Assembly (NCBI GenBank): GCA_030529425.1
Contig: JAUMWX010000001.1
Location: 248,001-312,000, forward strand
Reading direction: 5' to 3'
Origin: Tissierellia bacterium
GTDB taxonomy: Bacteria; Bacillota; Clostridia; Tissierellales; Peptoniphilaceae
Length of the DNA: 64,000 bases
Positions 27,304 to 35,696 of this stretch are shown one piece after another; positions within the stretch are counted from its first letter, which is position 1; each line of letters opens with the position of its first letter. A program made the position numbers and the translations under genes. A model generated the notes under the pieces. That model did no database searches and was not told the DNA's origin. It saw only the letters and a list, made by a program, of their open reading frames with translations.

Positions 27304-28608
27304 TTATTTATTTGGTTTTTCAAATACTCCTATAAAAATAGGAATATCATATGGGTCGCTTATTACATAAATAAATGGTCTGTTTAATTTAAAGGAGATT
27401 TCCTTTTTGTTCGGTTCTGCAAAGCCTTCCTCTTTCATTTGAATCTCTGTATATGAAGCGGCTTCGACACCTTCATTATTTAATTTCAGATTATTTAATT
27501 GCCTCGCGGATCCGACATAAATATTGTAGATATATTTATCTTTGTCATACATATTTGTGAAGTTTGCATTTTCCATATCAAATATTTCGGTATATCCCAT
27601 AGAAGACAGTTCTGATTTAAGGTCGATTTCATTTTTGAAATCAAATATCGGAACATGCCAATTGATTTTCGCGAAATTTTCAGAATCTTGAAAAGAGGAA
27701 TATTTTCTCAACAGATCTTTTTGTAAAATGGTGTCTATTGAGATTCCGGTATTTGGAAGTATTACCGTAAATTTTGTACCGTTTTTGAATCGTAAATATG
27801 AAGTTGATGCATATTCGTCCTGTATATAATATCGATTATTTACCGAGCAACTCATATACTCGACATCTCTTTTTGAACCGTTTGCCAAATAGAATTTATC
27901 CTCATAATTATTTTCCTCATTAAACTCATCCTCCCATTCACTCTTAAAATAGATTGTGTTCAATAAAAACATTACTGTATCGGAGGAAATTTGAATGTCG
28001 GGTTTTATTAAATGATTTGTTTTTTCTTCGACCCAATCTTCCATTCCCTTCTTTGTGGAAGGATTTTGTAAATCTTCAGAGAATATTTCGCTAAAGTGCT
28101 TATCGGAGGTGTTATCTAAAAAGGTATCTTTTATTGAGTTTCTAAACCCATCATCAATCCATATGGAATCCGAAACTAAAATTTTATCATCATTTTCATT
28201 TTTCCCGGAGAGGTAAATCTTATGTAAATTTATTGAATCTCTCAGGCTTTCCATACTTTCCTGCTTCAAAAGTTTTAGTAATTCAGCTTTGGTACTTCCG
28301 TCAGCGCCCTCCGTTAGAGCTGAAAATGCGTAATAAAAGCTGATCGGTGAAAATAAGGAATTTTCCCCTGAAGAGTTTTTCTTGTAAGTCTTGAAAAATT
28401 CTGTGGAAAAATCGTAAATCTTGTACCTGAGATCTTGGATTTTATCATGAAAACTGTCATTCTCAAGTTTTTCGTAATCTTTCCGGCTTACTTCTGAAAC
28501 GGATTTTATCGGCTTAATCTTCGAGTCCGTTTCAATTTTTTTATCGCTGCAAGAGGATGTTATCATTACAAATGCTATTAAAATCGGAATTATTTTAATT
28601 TTTCTCAT
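27304..28608 (-). CDS. Serpin-family lipoprotein (upstream member of pair)
   Basis: A paralogue of the neighbouring serpin. Its lipoprotein signal has Cys at 20 (ITSSC), then a full serpin domain: NSLFSPISFYYAFSALTEGADGST, FLLNTIYFKSEW and NRPFIYVISDPYDIPIFIGVFEKP. The hinge NNEGVEAASYTEI is the same as in the paralogue, but the loop then reads QMKEEGFAEP, placing P1 near Glu. The ribosome site is AGGAGG. The promoter lies in the 146-nt gap shared with hrcA but I cannot define it. Cell-surface serpins in gut or mucosal bacteria usually face host or competitor proteases. Confidence 0.92.
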   Translation of the reverse strand: MRKIKIIPILIAFVMITSSCSDKKIETDSKIKPIKSVSEVSRKDYEKLENDSFHDKIQDLRYKIYDFSTEFFKTYKKNSSGENSLFSPISFYYAFSALTEGADGSTKAELLKLLKQESMESLRDSINLHKIYLSGKNENDDKILVSDSIWIDDGFRNSIKDTFLDNTSDKHFSEIFSEDLQNPSTKKGMEDWVEEKTNHLIKPDIQISSDTVMFLLNTIYFKSEWEDEFNEENNYEDKFYLANGSKRDVEYMSCSVNNRYYIQDEYASTSYLRFKNGTKFTVILPNTGISIDTILQKDLLRKYSSFQDSENFAKINWHVPIFDFKNEIDLKSELSSMGYTEIFDMENANFTNMYDKDKYIYNIYVGSARQLNNLKLNNEGVEAASYTEIQMKEEGFAEPNKKEISFKLNRPFIYVISDPYDIPIFIGVFEKPNK

Positions 28609-28676
28609 AGAAAACCTCCTATATTTACATATATAACCAATTAATTCCTAAATATGTGACAAATAATAAAAAAATG

Positions 28677-28705
28677 TTGACATTAATAAGAAGATGTATT
28701 AATAT
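28677..28705 (+). promoter_or_regulatory. Promoter of the hrcA-grpE-dnaK operon
   Basis: TTGACA (28677-28682), 17-nt spacer, TAATAT (28700-28705). Transcription would start inside the CIRCE element. Confidence 0.8.
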
Positions 28706-28709
28706 ATTG

Positions 28710-28736
28710 TTAGCACTTGAGAGTGATGAGTGCTAA
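28710..28736 (+). promoter_or_regulatory. CIRCE operator (HrcA binding site)
   Basis: TTAGCACTT, 9-nt spacer, GAGTGCTAA: the consensus TTAGCACTC-N9-GAGTGCTAA with one mismatch. It lies over the start of transcription, so HrcA should block the heat-shock operon. Confidence 0.95.
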
Positions 28737-28754
28737 CAATATAAAGGAGGCGGC

Positions 28755-29777
28755 ATGGACGATAGAAAAATTAAGATACTAAACTCAATAATCAGATCTT
28801 ATATCGAATCTAAGGAACCCGTGGGCTCAAGATCTTTATCAAAAGATTTCGATATAGGTGTGAGTGCTGCCACTATAAGAAACGAAATGAGCGACCTTGA
28901 GGACTTGGGATATTTGGAAAAACTGCACAGTTCATCCGGGAGAATTCCTTCCAACAGAGGGTACAGACTTTATGTGGATTCTCTTTTGTCGGATTTGATT
29001 CCTTTCAGAAATACCGGAAATCAAATATTCGATATGAGAAAGCTTAAAGAATCAAATGATTTTGAAAATATAATTTCAAATGCGATAAAAATGCTTTCCG
29101 CAATCACCAATTATACGGCGTTGGCACTTATACCCGAGATGAAAAATGTGATTCTTAAATATATAAATGTAGTTATGTTAACTCCGAGAGATTTAGCCAT
29201 AATATACATATATAATTCCAAGGCGGTTAATAGTGATATTATAAGACTAAAAACTCCGGCCACTCAGGAGATGATTGAACTGATTAACAGCATTTTGACA
29301 TCGACATTGATTGACCTGAATCATAAAGAGATTATAGAAATGTTGCACTCTTCAGCTTACAAAGTGCTTTGCAAACAGCATAATTTATTGGGAGCCATAC
29401 TTCCCGCTATTGAAAAGACGAATTATGATAACTCGCAATCACGATTAATTTATGAAGGACTCGGCAATATCTATATATACAATAATGATTCTCTCGAAAG
29501 CAATCATGAGCTTATAAATTATATAAGGGAAGAAAATCCTTTGTTGGAGGTTCTTTCTTCAAACATGGAATCCGACTTACAGATTTATATAGGTGAAGAA
29601 ATCGGAATAGAAAGATTTAAAAATTTCAGTGTCATAACTATGACATTCAGGAACAATGAAGGCGTAAAGGGCAAGATCGGGATTATAGGACCGAACAGTA
29701 TGAAATATGACAAAGTGCTTTCTGATATTTTGTTGATAAACAAATATATAAGCGGGCATATTGAGAAAGTAAGGTGA
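28755..29777 (+). CDS. hrcA: Heat-inducible transcription repressor HrcA
   Basis: Winged-helix repressor of the class I heat-shock genes, binding CIRCE and folded by GroEL. It has the N-terminal helix-turn-helix (SRSLSKDFDIGVSAATIRNEMSDLEDLGYLEK, about 23-54) and the SSGRIPSNRGYRLYVD motif (about 57-72). Length 340 is normal. Ribosome site AAAGGAGG. It autoregulates through the CIRCE 18 nt upstream. Confidence 0.97.
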   Translation: MDDRKIKILNSIIRSYIESKEPVGSRSLSKDFDIGVSAATIRNEMSDLEDLGYLEKLHSSSGRIPSNRGYRLYVDSLLSDLIPFRNTGNQIFDMRKLKESNDFENIISNAIKMLSAITNYTALALIPEMKNVILKYINVVMLTPRDLAIIYIYNSKAVNSDIIRLKTPATQEMIELINSILTSTLIDLNHKEIIEMLHSSAYKVLCKQHNLLGAILPAIEKTNYDNSQSRLIYEGLGNIYIYNNDSLESNHELINYIREENPLLEVLSSNMESDLQIYIGEEIGIERFKNFSVITMTFRNNEGVKGKIGIIGPNSMKYDKVLSDILLINKYISGHIEKVR

Positions 29778-29781
29778 AGAA

Positions 29782-30309
29782 ATGACAAAGGAAAAGAAAG
29801 AGAATTTGGAAGAAATCGAAGCTGAAATCGTAGACGAGCCTATAGAGGAAAGTCCTCAAGATGAGTCGGTGAGTGAATCAGTTCAGGAAACGGAGGAAAT
29901 TTCCAGATTAAAGGAAACAATCGCCAGATTACAGGCGGATTTTATAAATTATAAAAACAGGTCGGAAAAAGAGAAATCAAGCATATACAGTTATGCATCC
30001 GAGGGCATTATAACCAAGTTGCTTACGGTTGTGGATAATTTTGAGAGAGCTTTGAATACGGTAACTCAGGAAGATTCATTTACGGAAGGAATGAGACTGA
30101 TCCAAGAGGATCTTTTGAAGACATTGAAAGCTGAAGGTCTGGAAGAAGTGAAATCCGACGGAGAAAAATTCGATCCGACATTGCATCATGCGGTTTTTAT
30201 GGAAGACAGTGAAGATGTCGAATCTGAACATATAATAGAAACATTCCAAAAAGGATATAAATTAAAAGATAAAGTTATTAGACCTGCTATGGTTAAAGTA
30301 GCAAAATAA
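29782..30309 (+). CDS. grpE: Nucleotide exchange factor GrpE
   Basis: Exchanges ADP for ATP on DnaK. The 175-residue product has an acidic, disordered N-terminus, a long coiled helix (about 40-90, with [23 protein letters not shown]) and the beta domain with FDPTLHHAV and [10 protein letters not shown] at the end. It lies 4 nt after hrcA and 10 nt before dnaK. Confidence 0.97.
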   Translation: MTKEKKENLEEIEAEIVDEPIEESPQDESVSESVQETEEISRLKETIARLQADFINYKNRSEKEKSSIYSYASEGIITKLLTVVDNFERALNTVTQEDSFTEGMRLIQEDLLKTLKAEGLEEVKSDGEKFDPTLHHAVFMEDSEDVESEHIIETFQKGYKLKDKVIRPAMVKVAK

Positions 30310-30319
30310 GGAGGATATT

Positions 30320-32140
30320 ATGGGAAAAATTATAGGAATTGACTTAGGAACAACAAACTCAGCCGTATCAGTAATGGAAGGCGGACAAGCAACAATTATT
30401 CCAAATGCGGAAGGTAACAGAACTACACCTTCAGTTGTGGCATTTACAAAGGATGGGGAAAGATTAATCGGAGAAACTGCAAAAAGACAAGCTATTATGA
30501 ATCCTTCAAGAACAATCTCATCTATTAAGAGAGAAATGGGAACGGATTACAAAGTAAATATTGACGGAAAAGATTATTCTCCGGAAGAAATATCTGCAAT
30601 GATTTTACAAAAATTAAAAGCCGATACGGAAGCGTATTTGGGAGAACCTGTAACTGAAGCGGTTATCACCGTGCCTGCATATTTTACAAATGAGCAAAGA
30701 CAAGCTACAAAAGATGCAGGAAGAATCGCGGGATTGGATGTTAAGAGAATTATTAATGAGCCTACTGCTGCCGCTTTGTCATATGGTGCCGAAAAAGAAG
30801 ACGATCAAAAGAAAATAATGGTATTCGACCTTGGTGGAGGTACATTTGACGTATCAATTCTTGAGGTTGCCGACGGGGTTGTGGATGTAATGGCCACAAG
30901 AGGTAATAACAGACTTGGTGGAGACGACTTTGACAATGAATTGATGAAATATATAGCTGCCGAATTCAAAAAGGAAAACGGAATTGACTTATTACAAGAT
31001 CCTACATCTACACAAAGATTGAAAGATGCTGCGGAAAAAGCTAAAAAGGAATTGTCCACTACAATGAGTACCAATATAAACTTACCGTTTATAACGGCTA
31101 TAAACGGAGTTCCGGCTCACTTGAATATGGACATTACAAGATCTAAATTTGAGGGATTGATTGCTCACTTAATAGATAAGACAATTGAACCGGTTAAGGC
31201 TGCTTTGGCGGATGCCGGATTATCAACAAATGAAATTGACAAAGTTCTTTTGGTTGGAGGTTCTACAAGAGTTCCTGCCGTGGTTGAAGCGGTTAAAAAA
31301 TTGATAGGAAAAGATCCTCAAAAGGATATTAACCCTGATGAATCCGTTTCTTTGGGAGCGGCTATTCAAGGAGGTATATTGTCGGGAGAAGTTAAAGATT
31401 TATTATTGCTTGACGTTACTCCGTTGTCATTGGGTATCGAGACATTGGGAGGAGTATCAACAAGATTGATCGAAAGAAACACAACAATCCCTACAAAGAA
31501 GTCTCAAGTGTTTACAACTGCCGCTGACGGACAGACATCTGTAGATATACATGTATTACAAGGTGAAAGACAAATGGCTGTGGACAATGTAACATTGGGA
31601 AGATTCCAATTAACAGGAATTCCGAGCGCGCAAAGAGGAGTACCTCAAATAGAAGTAACATTCGACATCGACGCAAACGGCATTGTAAATGTATCCGCAA
31701 AAGATTTGGGAACAGGTAAGGAACAAAAAATTACTATTACCGCATCTGCAAATCTTACTGAAGAAGAAATAGAAAAGAGAGTAAAGGATGCTGAGCAATA
31801 CGCAAGTGAAGATAAGAAGAAAAAAGAACTTATCGAAACAAGAAACCAAGCTGAATCAATAGCTTACCAAGTTGAAAAAACTCTTAAGGATTTGGAAGGA
31901 AAGATTTCTGAAGATGAAAAGAAAGCTATTGAAGCTAAAAATGAAGAGTTGAAGAGAGTTACAAGTTCTGAAAATGTTGAAGAAATCAAGGCTAAAATTG
32001 AAGAATTAACTCAAGAGCTTAACAAAATGAGTGAAAAACTGTATGCTCAAGCAGGAGCTCAATCGGGAGCTGAAGAGCAGGCAAAAGCCGACGATGTTGT
32101 AGATGCTGATTACGAAGTAATTGATGAAGATGAAAAATAA
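30320..32140 (+). CDS. dnaK: Chaperone protein DnaK (Hsp70)
   Basis: ATP-dependent chaperone. It has the nucleotide-binding domain ([44 protein letters not shown]), the substrate domain ([14 protein letters not shown]) and a helical lid ending [15 protein letters not shown]. Length 606 is typical of Firmicutes. Strong ribosome site AAGGAGG. A terminator follows. Confidence 0.99.
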   Translation: MGKIIGIDLGTTNSAVSVMEGGQATIIPNAEGNRTTPSVVAFTKDGERLIGETAKRQAIMNPSRTISSIKREMGTDYKVNIDGKDYSPEEISAMILQKLKADTEAYLGEPVTEAVITVPAYFTNEQRQATKDAGRIAGLDVKRIINEPTAAALSYGAEKEDDQKKIMVFDLGGGTFDVSILEVADGVVDVMATRGNNRLGGDDFDNELMKYIAAEFKKENGIDLLQDPTSTQRLKDAAEKAKKELSTTMSTNINLPFITAINGVPAHLNMDITRSKFEGLIAHLIDKTIEPVKAALADAGLSTNEIDKVLLVGGSTRVPAVVEAVKKLIGKDPQKDINPDESVSLGAAIQGGILSGEVKDLLLLDVTPLSLGIETLGGVSTRLIERNTTIPTKKSQVFTTAADGQTSVDIHVLQGERQMAVDNVTLGRFQLTGIPSAQRGVPQIEVTFDIDANGIVNVSAKDLGTGKEQKITITASANLTEEEIEKRVKDAEQYASEDKKKKELIETRNQAESIAYQVEKTLKDLEGKISEDEKKAIEAKNEELKRVTSSENVEEIKAKIEELTQELNKMSEKLYAQAGAQSGAEEQAKADDVVDADYEVIDEDEK

Positions 32141-32150
32141 CAGGATTGAC

Positions 32151-32178
32151 GGGATGTCCTTGGGCATCCCTCTTTTTT
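32151..32178 (+). terminator. Terminator after dnaK
   Basis: GGGATGTCC / GGGCATCCC stem (32151-32159 / 32162-32170, one G-U pair) followed by TCTTTTTTT. It separates dnaJ from the upstream operon. Confidence 0.8.
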
Positions 32179-32239
32179 TGAGAGTTGAAAAATATAAAAA
32201 ATATTTGTAAAATACTATACTATGAGTATAGGAGGTAGT

Positions 32240-33364
32240 ATGAAAAATCCATATGAAGTACTTGGAGTGGACAAAAATGTAACGGCTCAAGAACTTAAAT
32301 CGCATTACAGAAGACTTGCAAAAAAATATCACCCCGACTTAAATAACGGTTCTGAAGAAGCTGCCGAAAAATTAAAGGAAGTAAATGAGGCATATTCTAT
32401 TCTTTCCGATGAAGAAAAAAGATCCATGTATGACAGATACGGAGATGCTGCATTTGATCCGAACTCCGGATTCGGAGGATTTTCAGGCGGCGGAATGGGT
32501 GATATATTCTCAGATATATTTTCAGATTTCTTTGGCGGAGGAGGAAGAACCCAGAGAAGACATGATCCCAACGCACCGAGAAGAGGTTCGAATATAGAAT
32601 ATAGAATTAAGATTTCTTTTAGGGACAGCGTGTTCGGGGTCGAAAAAGAAATTTCATACAGGAAGACCAAAAAGTGTAATACATGTGACGGAACCGGAGC
32701 CAAGGAAGGGACTAAGAAGGAAACATGTTCAAGATGTCATGGTTCGGGACAGGTTAGGACATCGACCAATACTCCTTTCGGACAATTTACTTCGGTGAAT
32801 ACATGTCCGACATGTGACGGAACCGGGGTTGAAATAAAAGAAAAATGTACAAATTGTCACGGTCGGGGAAAGGTTTCTGCAAATTCGAAGGTAAAGGTAA
32901 GTATTCCTCAAGGAATATCAGACGGCCAGGTTATAACTGTAAAAGGTGGCGGTAATGAAGGAGAAAACGGAGGAAGTGCCGGGGATCTTTATATTTATGT
33001 TTCCGTTGAAGAACATGAAGTATTTAAGAGATTCGGAAATGATATTTATTATGAATTGCCTATAAGTTTTACAACGGCGGCACTTGGAAACGAAATAGAT
33101 ATTCCTACTCTTGACGGTACGATGAAGTTTAAAATTCCAGCCGGAACTCAAAATGAAGACAGATTTAAGGTCAGAGATCAGGGGATTAAGGATGTAAGAA
33201 CGGGTAGACCGGGAGATATAATATTTGATGTAAAAGTGATTGTTCCAAAGAAATTGACTAAGGATCAAAAGGAGAAACTGAAAGAATTTGCCGAAATTTC
33301 CGGCGAGGATGTCAAAGAACAAAGCAGGTCATTTTTTGATAAGATAAAAGACTTTTTTGAATAA
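32240..33364 (+). CDS. dnaJ: Chaperone protein DnaJ (Hsp40)
   Basis: DnaK co-chaperone. It has a J domain (about 1-66) with HPD in KKYHPDLN, then a Gly/Phe-rich region (FGGFSGGGMG), four zinc repeats (CNTCDGTG, CSRCHGSG, CPTCDGTG, CTNCHGRG) and the C-terminal beta-sandwich. I start at MKNPYEVLGV (ATG 32240), which has AGGAGG 5 nt upstream; the earlier ATG at 32222 lies before that site. A TATACT (32216-32221) suggests its own promoter. Confidence 0.97.
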   Translation: MKNPYEVLGVDKNVTAQELKSHYRRLAKKYHPDLNNGSEEAAEKLKEVNEAYSILSDEEKRSMYDRYGDAAFDPNSGFGGFSGGGMGDIFSDIFSDFFGGGGRTQRRHDPNAPRRGSNIEYRIKISFRDSVFGVEKEISYRKTKKCNTCDGTGAKEGTKKETCSRCHGSGQVRTSTNTPFGQFTSVNTCPTCDGTGVEIKEKCTNCHGRGKVSANSKVKVSIPQGISDGQVITVKGGGNEGENGGSAGDLYIYVSVEEHEVFKRFGNDIYYELPISFTTAALGNEIDIPTLDGTMKFKIPAGTQNEDRFKVRDQGIKDVRTGRPGDIIFDVKVIVPKKLTKDQKEKLKEFAEISGEDVKEQSRSFFDKIKDFFE

Positions 33365-33423
33365 TATAAATTAAGATGATGTCAAATATTTAATGAAATT
33401 CTTTTTAAAAATAAATATACTGA

Positions 33424-33494
33424 AAAAGTTTTGTGTATTCTCATCGCGGTAATAAATTATTAATCAAGCTGAATCAGAATACACAAAACTTTTC
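33424..33494. terminator. 18-bp inverted repeat with 34-nt loop, probable bidirectional terminator
   Basis: Arms 33424-33441 and 33476-33493 are perfectly complementary (core AGTTTTGTGTATTCT), with T-rich ends on both strands. It lies between dnaJ and the convergent MerR operon. It is much longer than an ordinary terminator stem. Confidence 0.65.
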
Positions 33495-33499
33495 TATTT

Positions 33500-33850
33500 T
33501 TAAAATATTGAATTGATTTTTTTATAAAAATTGTCACTTATCAGAAGTTTGATAACAAGATTATTAAAAACATCTCTTTCATTTTTTCCGAAAATTTCAT
33601 TTTCAAGATTGGACTGCTTTATCGCCCAGAATAAAATTTTTTCATCATCACTATGACTATTTTGATATATAGCTTCCCTTATCAGGTTTACTGAATAATC
33701 ATACTGTTCGGGATCCCCGTTTAATTTTTTTTCATGAATTGATGAGGGAATTTCTCTCTTTTCAAAAAAGTAATTAAGAATATAATTAATTTTTCGGCTC
33801 TTTGAGTTTTCTTGTGAAATATTTTGAAATATATTATCGTAACTGATCAT
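33500..33850 (-). CDS. Hypothetical protein, last gene of MerR operon
   Basis: The 116-residue soluble-looking product is rich in Asn, Ile and Lys, with no signal peptide or membrane segment. No family recognised. Its ATG overlaps the stop of the MerR-like gene by 4 nt (ATGA), so it is translationally coupled and probably works with it. Confidence 0.72.
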   Translation of the reverse strand: MISYDNIFQNISQENSKSRKINYILNYFFEKREIPSSIHEKKLNGDPEQYDYSVNLIREAIYQNSHSDDEKILFWAIKQSNLENEIFGKNERDVFNNLVIKLLISDNFYKKINSIF

Positions 33851-34107
33851 TTTTCCTCCAATTTTGCTTTGATTTCAGGGATTGAAAAACCTTGTGCTCT
33901 TAAATCTACAATTTTTGAAATTACTGATATCGCTTCTACCCGATTGTATCTTCTGGTCAGATTCTCTTCTTCCTGAACATAAGGAATCATTTTTTCTTCC
34001 GTGTAGAATTTAAGGGTTGAATATCGAAGATTAGTTAATCTGGCAAGTTCACCTATGGTGACGATTTCCGCATTTTTAATAGTATCAAAATCTCGTCTTC
34101 GGCCCAT
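33847..34107 (-). CDS. MerR-family helix-turn-helix protein (short)
   Basis: The 86-residue product is essentially one MerR DNA-binding domain: VTIGELARLTNLRYSTLKFYTEEKMIPYVQ (about 16-45) then the wing with RRYNRVEAISVISKIVDLRAQGFSIPEIKAKL. It lacks the usual dimerising coiled coil and effector domain, so it may depend on the coupled partners. It overlaps the genes on both sides. A likely binding site is the repeat cluster at 34982-35002. Confidence 0.85.
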   Translation of the reverse strand: MGRRRDFDTIKNAEIVTIGELARLTNLRYSTLKFYTEEKMIPYVQEEENLTRRYNRVEAISVISKIVDLRAQGFSIPEIKAKLEEK

Positions 34108-34949
34108 TAATTATACACCTGCCTTAGTTCCACTCCCGTAATATTAATTTTATTCAATTTTCTGGCTGAAGGAACAGCATGATAATATTTATTTTGAATT
34201 TTAAGCAAAGGCGTTTTGCCCGTAGATATTATCTCAAACTCAATATTTTTTTCGAACAGTCTGTTGATTACAGAATCCAATCTTCCCTTTGAATCGGACA
34301 AATATTCTTCACTTTCGACAAAAATAACTTTTCTTCTGTTAACAGCCGGAATCATGTAGTTTAATCCCCTGAATTTAGAATTGTCATATAAGGAGTATTT
34401 CTTGCCTATGAAGTATAGGCTTAATCTGTCCATTGGATTTAGAAGATGTTTGTCGTAGAAAGAATTTTTCTTTTTTGAATGAAATTCGGAAATTCTGTGG
34501 TCTATGGTTTCCAATTCTTTTGTCGAAAATAAAGATGAAAGCAAATCAGCTTCTCTGAGTGCCCAAGTCAGAAATACTTCATATACTTGATATATTTCAT
34601 TTTCAAGCAAATCTATTTTGAATTGTTCGGAGATTTCCTGATATAGGTCAAAATCGCTGATGTATTCTTTAAATTCCAGACCGATATCCTGGTTTACATA
34701 ATCAATGGAAAATATGGAGTTTTTAAGCTGTATTTTATTTTCCAAAATCATATTTCCGACCAAATTATCCTCAAAAATTGTAAGTTTTCCGGAATTGTTA
34801 ACAACACTTTTAACATCGGGGAATTTTCCCTCATTTTCGAAGAGCTGGCAGGCAATTATACCCCTAAGAGCCACTTTTTTAACCAGAGTCATTCTATCTT
34901 TTTCAAGTCCGTTCAATGCAAGAACGGCATATCTTTCAGAAAATTTCAT
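34107..34949 (-). CDS. Hypothetical protein, first gene of MerR operon (GPP34-like at most)
   Basis: The 280-residue soluble protein is mostly helical by composition. The start MKFSERYAVLALNGLEKDRMTLVKKVALRGIIACQLFENEG faintly recalls the GPP34/GOLPH3 domain (helix, then a chain that sorts by LFEN), but I would not assign this. The stop overlaps the MerR start by 1 nt. The promoter and heptad repeats lie 50-80 nt upstream. Ribosome site GGGAGG, 5 nt before ATG. Confidence 0.7.
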   Translation of the reverse strand: MKFSERYAVLALNGLEKDRMTLVKKVALRGIIACQLFENEGKFPDVKSVVNNSGKLTIFEDNLVGNMILENKIQLKNSIFSIDYVNQDIGLEFKEYISDFDLYQEISEQFKIDLLENEIYQVYEVFLTWALREADLLSSLFSTKELETIDHRISEFHSKKKNSFYDKHLLNPMDRLSLYFIGKKYSLYDNSKFRGLNYMIPAVNRRKVIFVESEEYLSDSKGRLDSVINRLFEKNIEFEIISTGKTPLLKIQNKYYHAVPSARKLNKINITGVELRQVYN

Positions 34950-34981
34950 ATTTACCTCCCGGTATATTGTGGAAACTATCC

Positions 34982-35028
34982 ACTTATTACTTACTACTTA
35001 CTATATATCTGAAATGCATTTTTGTCAA
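34982..35028 (-). promoter_or_regulatory. Promoter with three 7-nt direct repeats, MerR operon
   Basis: Read leftward: TTGACA (35023-35028), 17-nt spacer, TATAGT (35000-35005), then AGTAAGT, AGTAAGT, AATAAGT in tandem (34982-35002). The repeats overlap the -10 and the start site, a good place for an autoregulator. A small dyad GTGGA/TCCAC follows. Confidence 0.6.
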
Positions 35029-35139
35029 CATCTTTTTTATCTCGGAGGTACTCGTATTTAATTAAGATTTTTCACTCAAAAGTATAAAATTAATTAAATA
35101 GGGTATGGAGTTAATGAAATGTATTTATAGGAGGAAAAT

Positions 35140-35652
35140 ATGAGTTTATACATAGTGAGGGATGATATAACCAATTTGAAAGTTGATGCTATAGTAAATG
35201 CGGCAAATGAAAGACTTTGGGAAGGCGGAGGAGTATGTGGAAGAATTTTTGAAGTTGCGGGGAAAAATGATTTATCAGCTGCCTGTAGGAAAATAGGGTA
35301 TTGTGAAACGGGGGATGCGGTCTTGACATCAGGCTTTAAACTTCCTGCGAAATATGTTATACATGCTGTCGGTCCGATATATAGGAACGGAAAATTCAAA
35401 GAAGATATAATACTTAAAAAAACATATATGAGTGCATTGAATTTAGCTAAAAGTAAAGATATTAAATCAATCGCATTTCCTCTGATTTCAGCGGGTATTT
35501 TTGCATATCCCAAAGGAGAGGCTATAGAAATTGCTTTGAGATCCATTAAAGAGTTTTTATCCCAAAATGATATGGAGGTTTTTTTGGTTTTATTTGATAG
35601 GGAGACATTCGAAATCGCCGAAAAAATATATAATAAAATCAATGGATTATAA
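35140..35652 (+). CDS. Macrodomain protein (ADP-ribose or O-acetyl-ADP-ribose hydrolase-like)
   Basis: Binds ADP-ribose; many relatives remove ADP-ribose from proteins or deacetylate O-acetyl-ADP-ribose. The whole 170-residue product is one macro domain: VDAIVNAANERLWEGGGVCGRIFE (about 15-38, with the catalytic NAAN and GGGV loop), YVIHAVGP and the phosphate-binding LISAGIFAYPKGEA. Ribosome site AGGAGG. No partner ADP-ribosyltransferase is visible close by, although a Fic-like gene occurs at 53 kb. Confidence 0.93.
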   Translation: MSLYIVRDDITNLKVDAIVNAANERLWEGGGVCGRIFEVAGKNDLSAACRKIGYCETGDAVLTSGFKLPAKYVIHAVGPIYRNGKFKEDIILKKTYMSALNLAKSKDIKSIAFPLISAGIFAYPKGEAIEIALRSIKEFLSQNDMEVFLVLFDRETFEIAEKIYNKINGL

Positions 35653-35696
35653 AAATTCAGTATGCTTTTTTATGGTAAAATATCTTCGAGGTACAG

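Noticed and set aside
28609..28676. Defined serpin promoter
   Set aside because: TTGTCA and TTATAT occur but with a spacer of about 20 nt; not convincing.
32185..32221. Full sigma-A promoter for dnaJ
   Set aside because: TTGAAA and TATACT are 25 nt apart, too far; only the -10 is plausible.
35094..35642. Leftward 182-residue frame
   Set aside because: Complement of the macrodomain gene; no ribosome site or motif.
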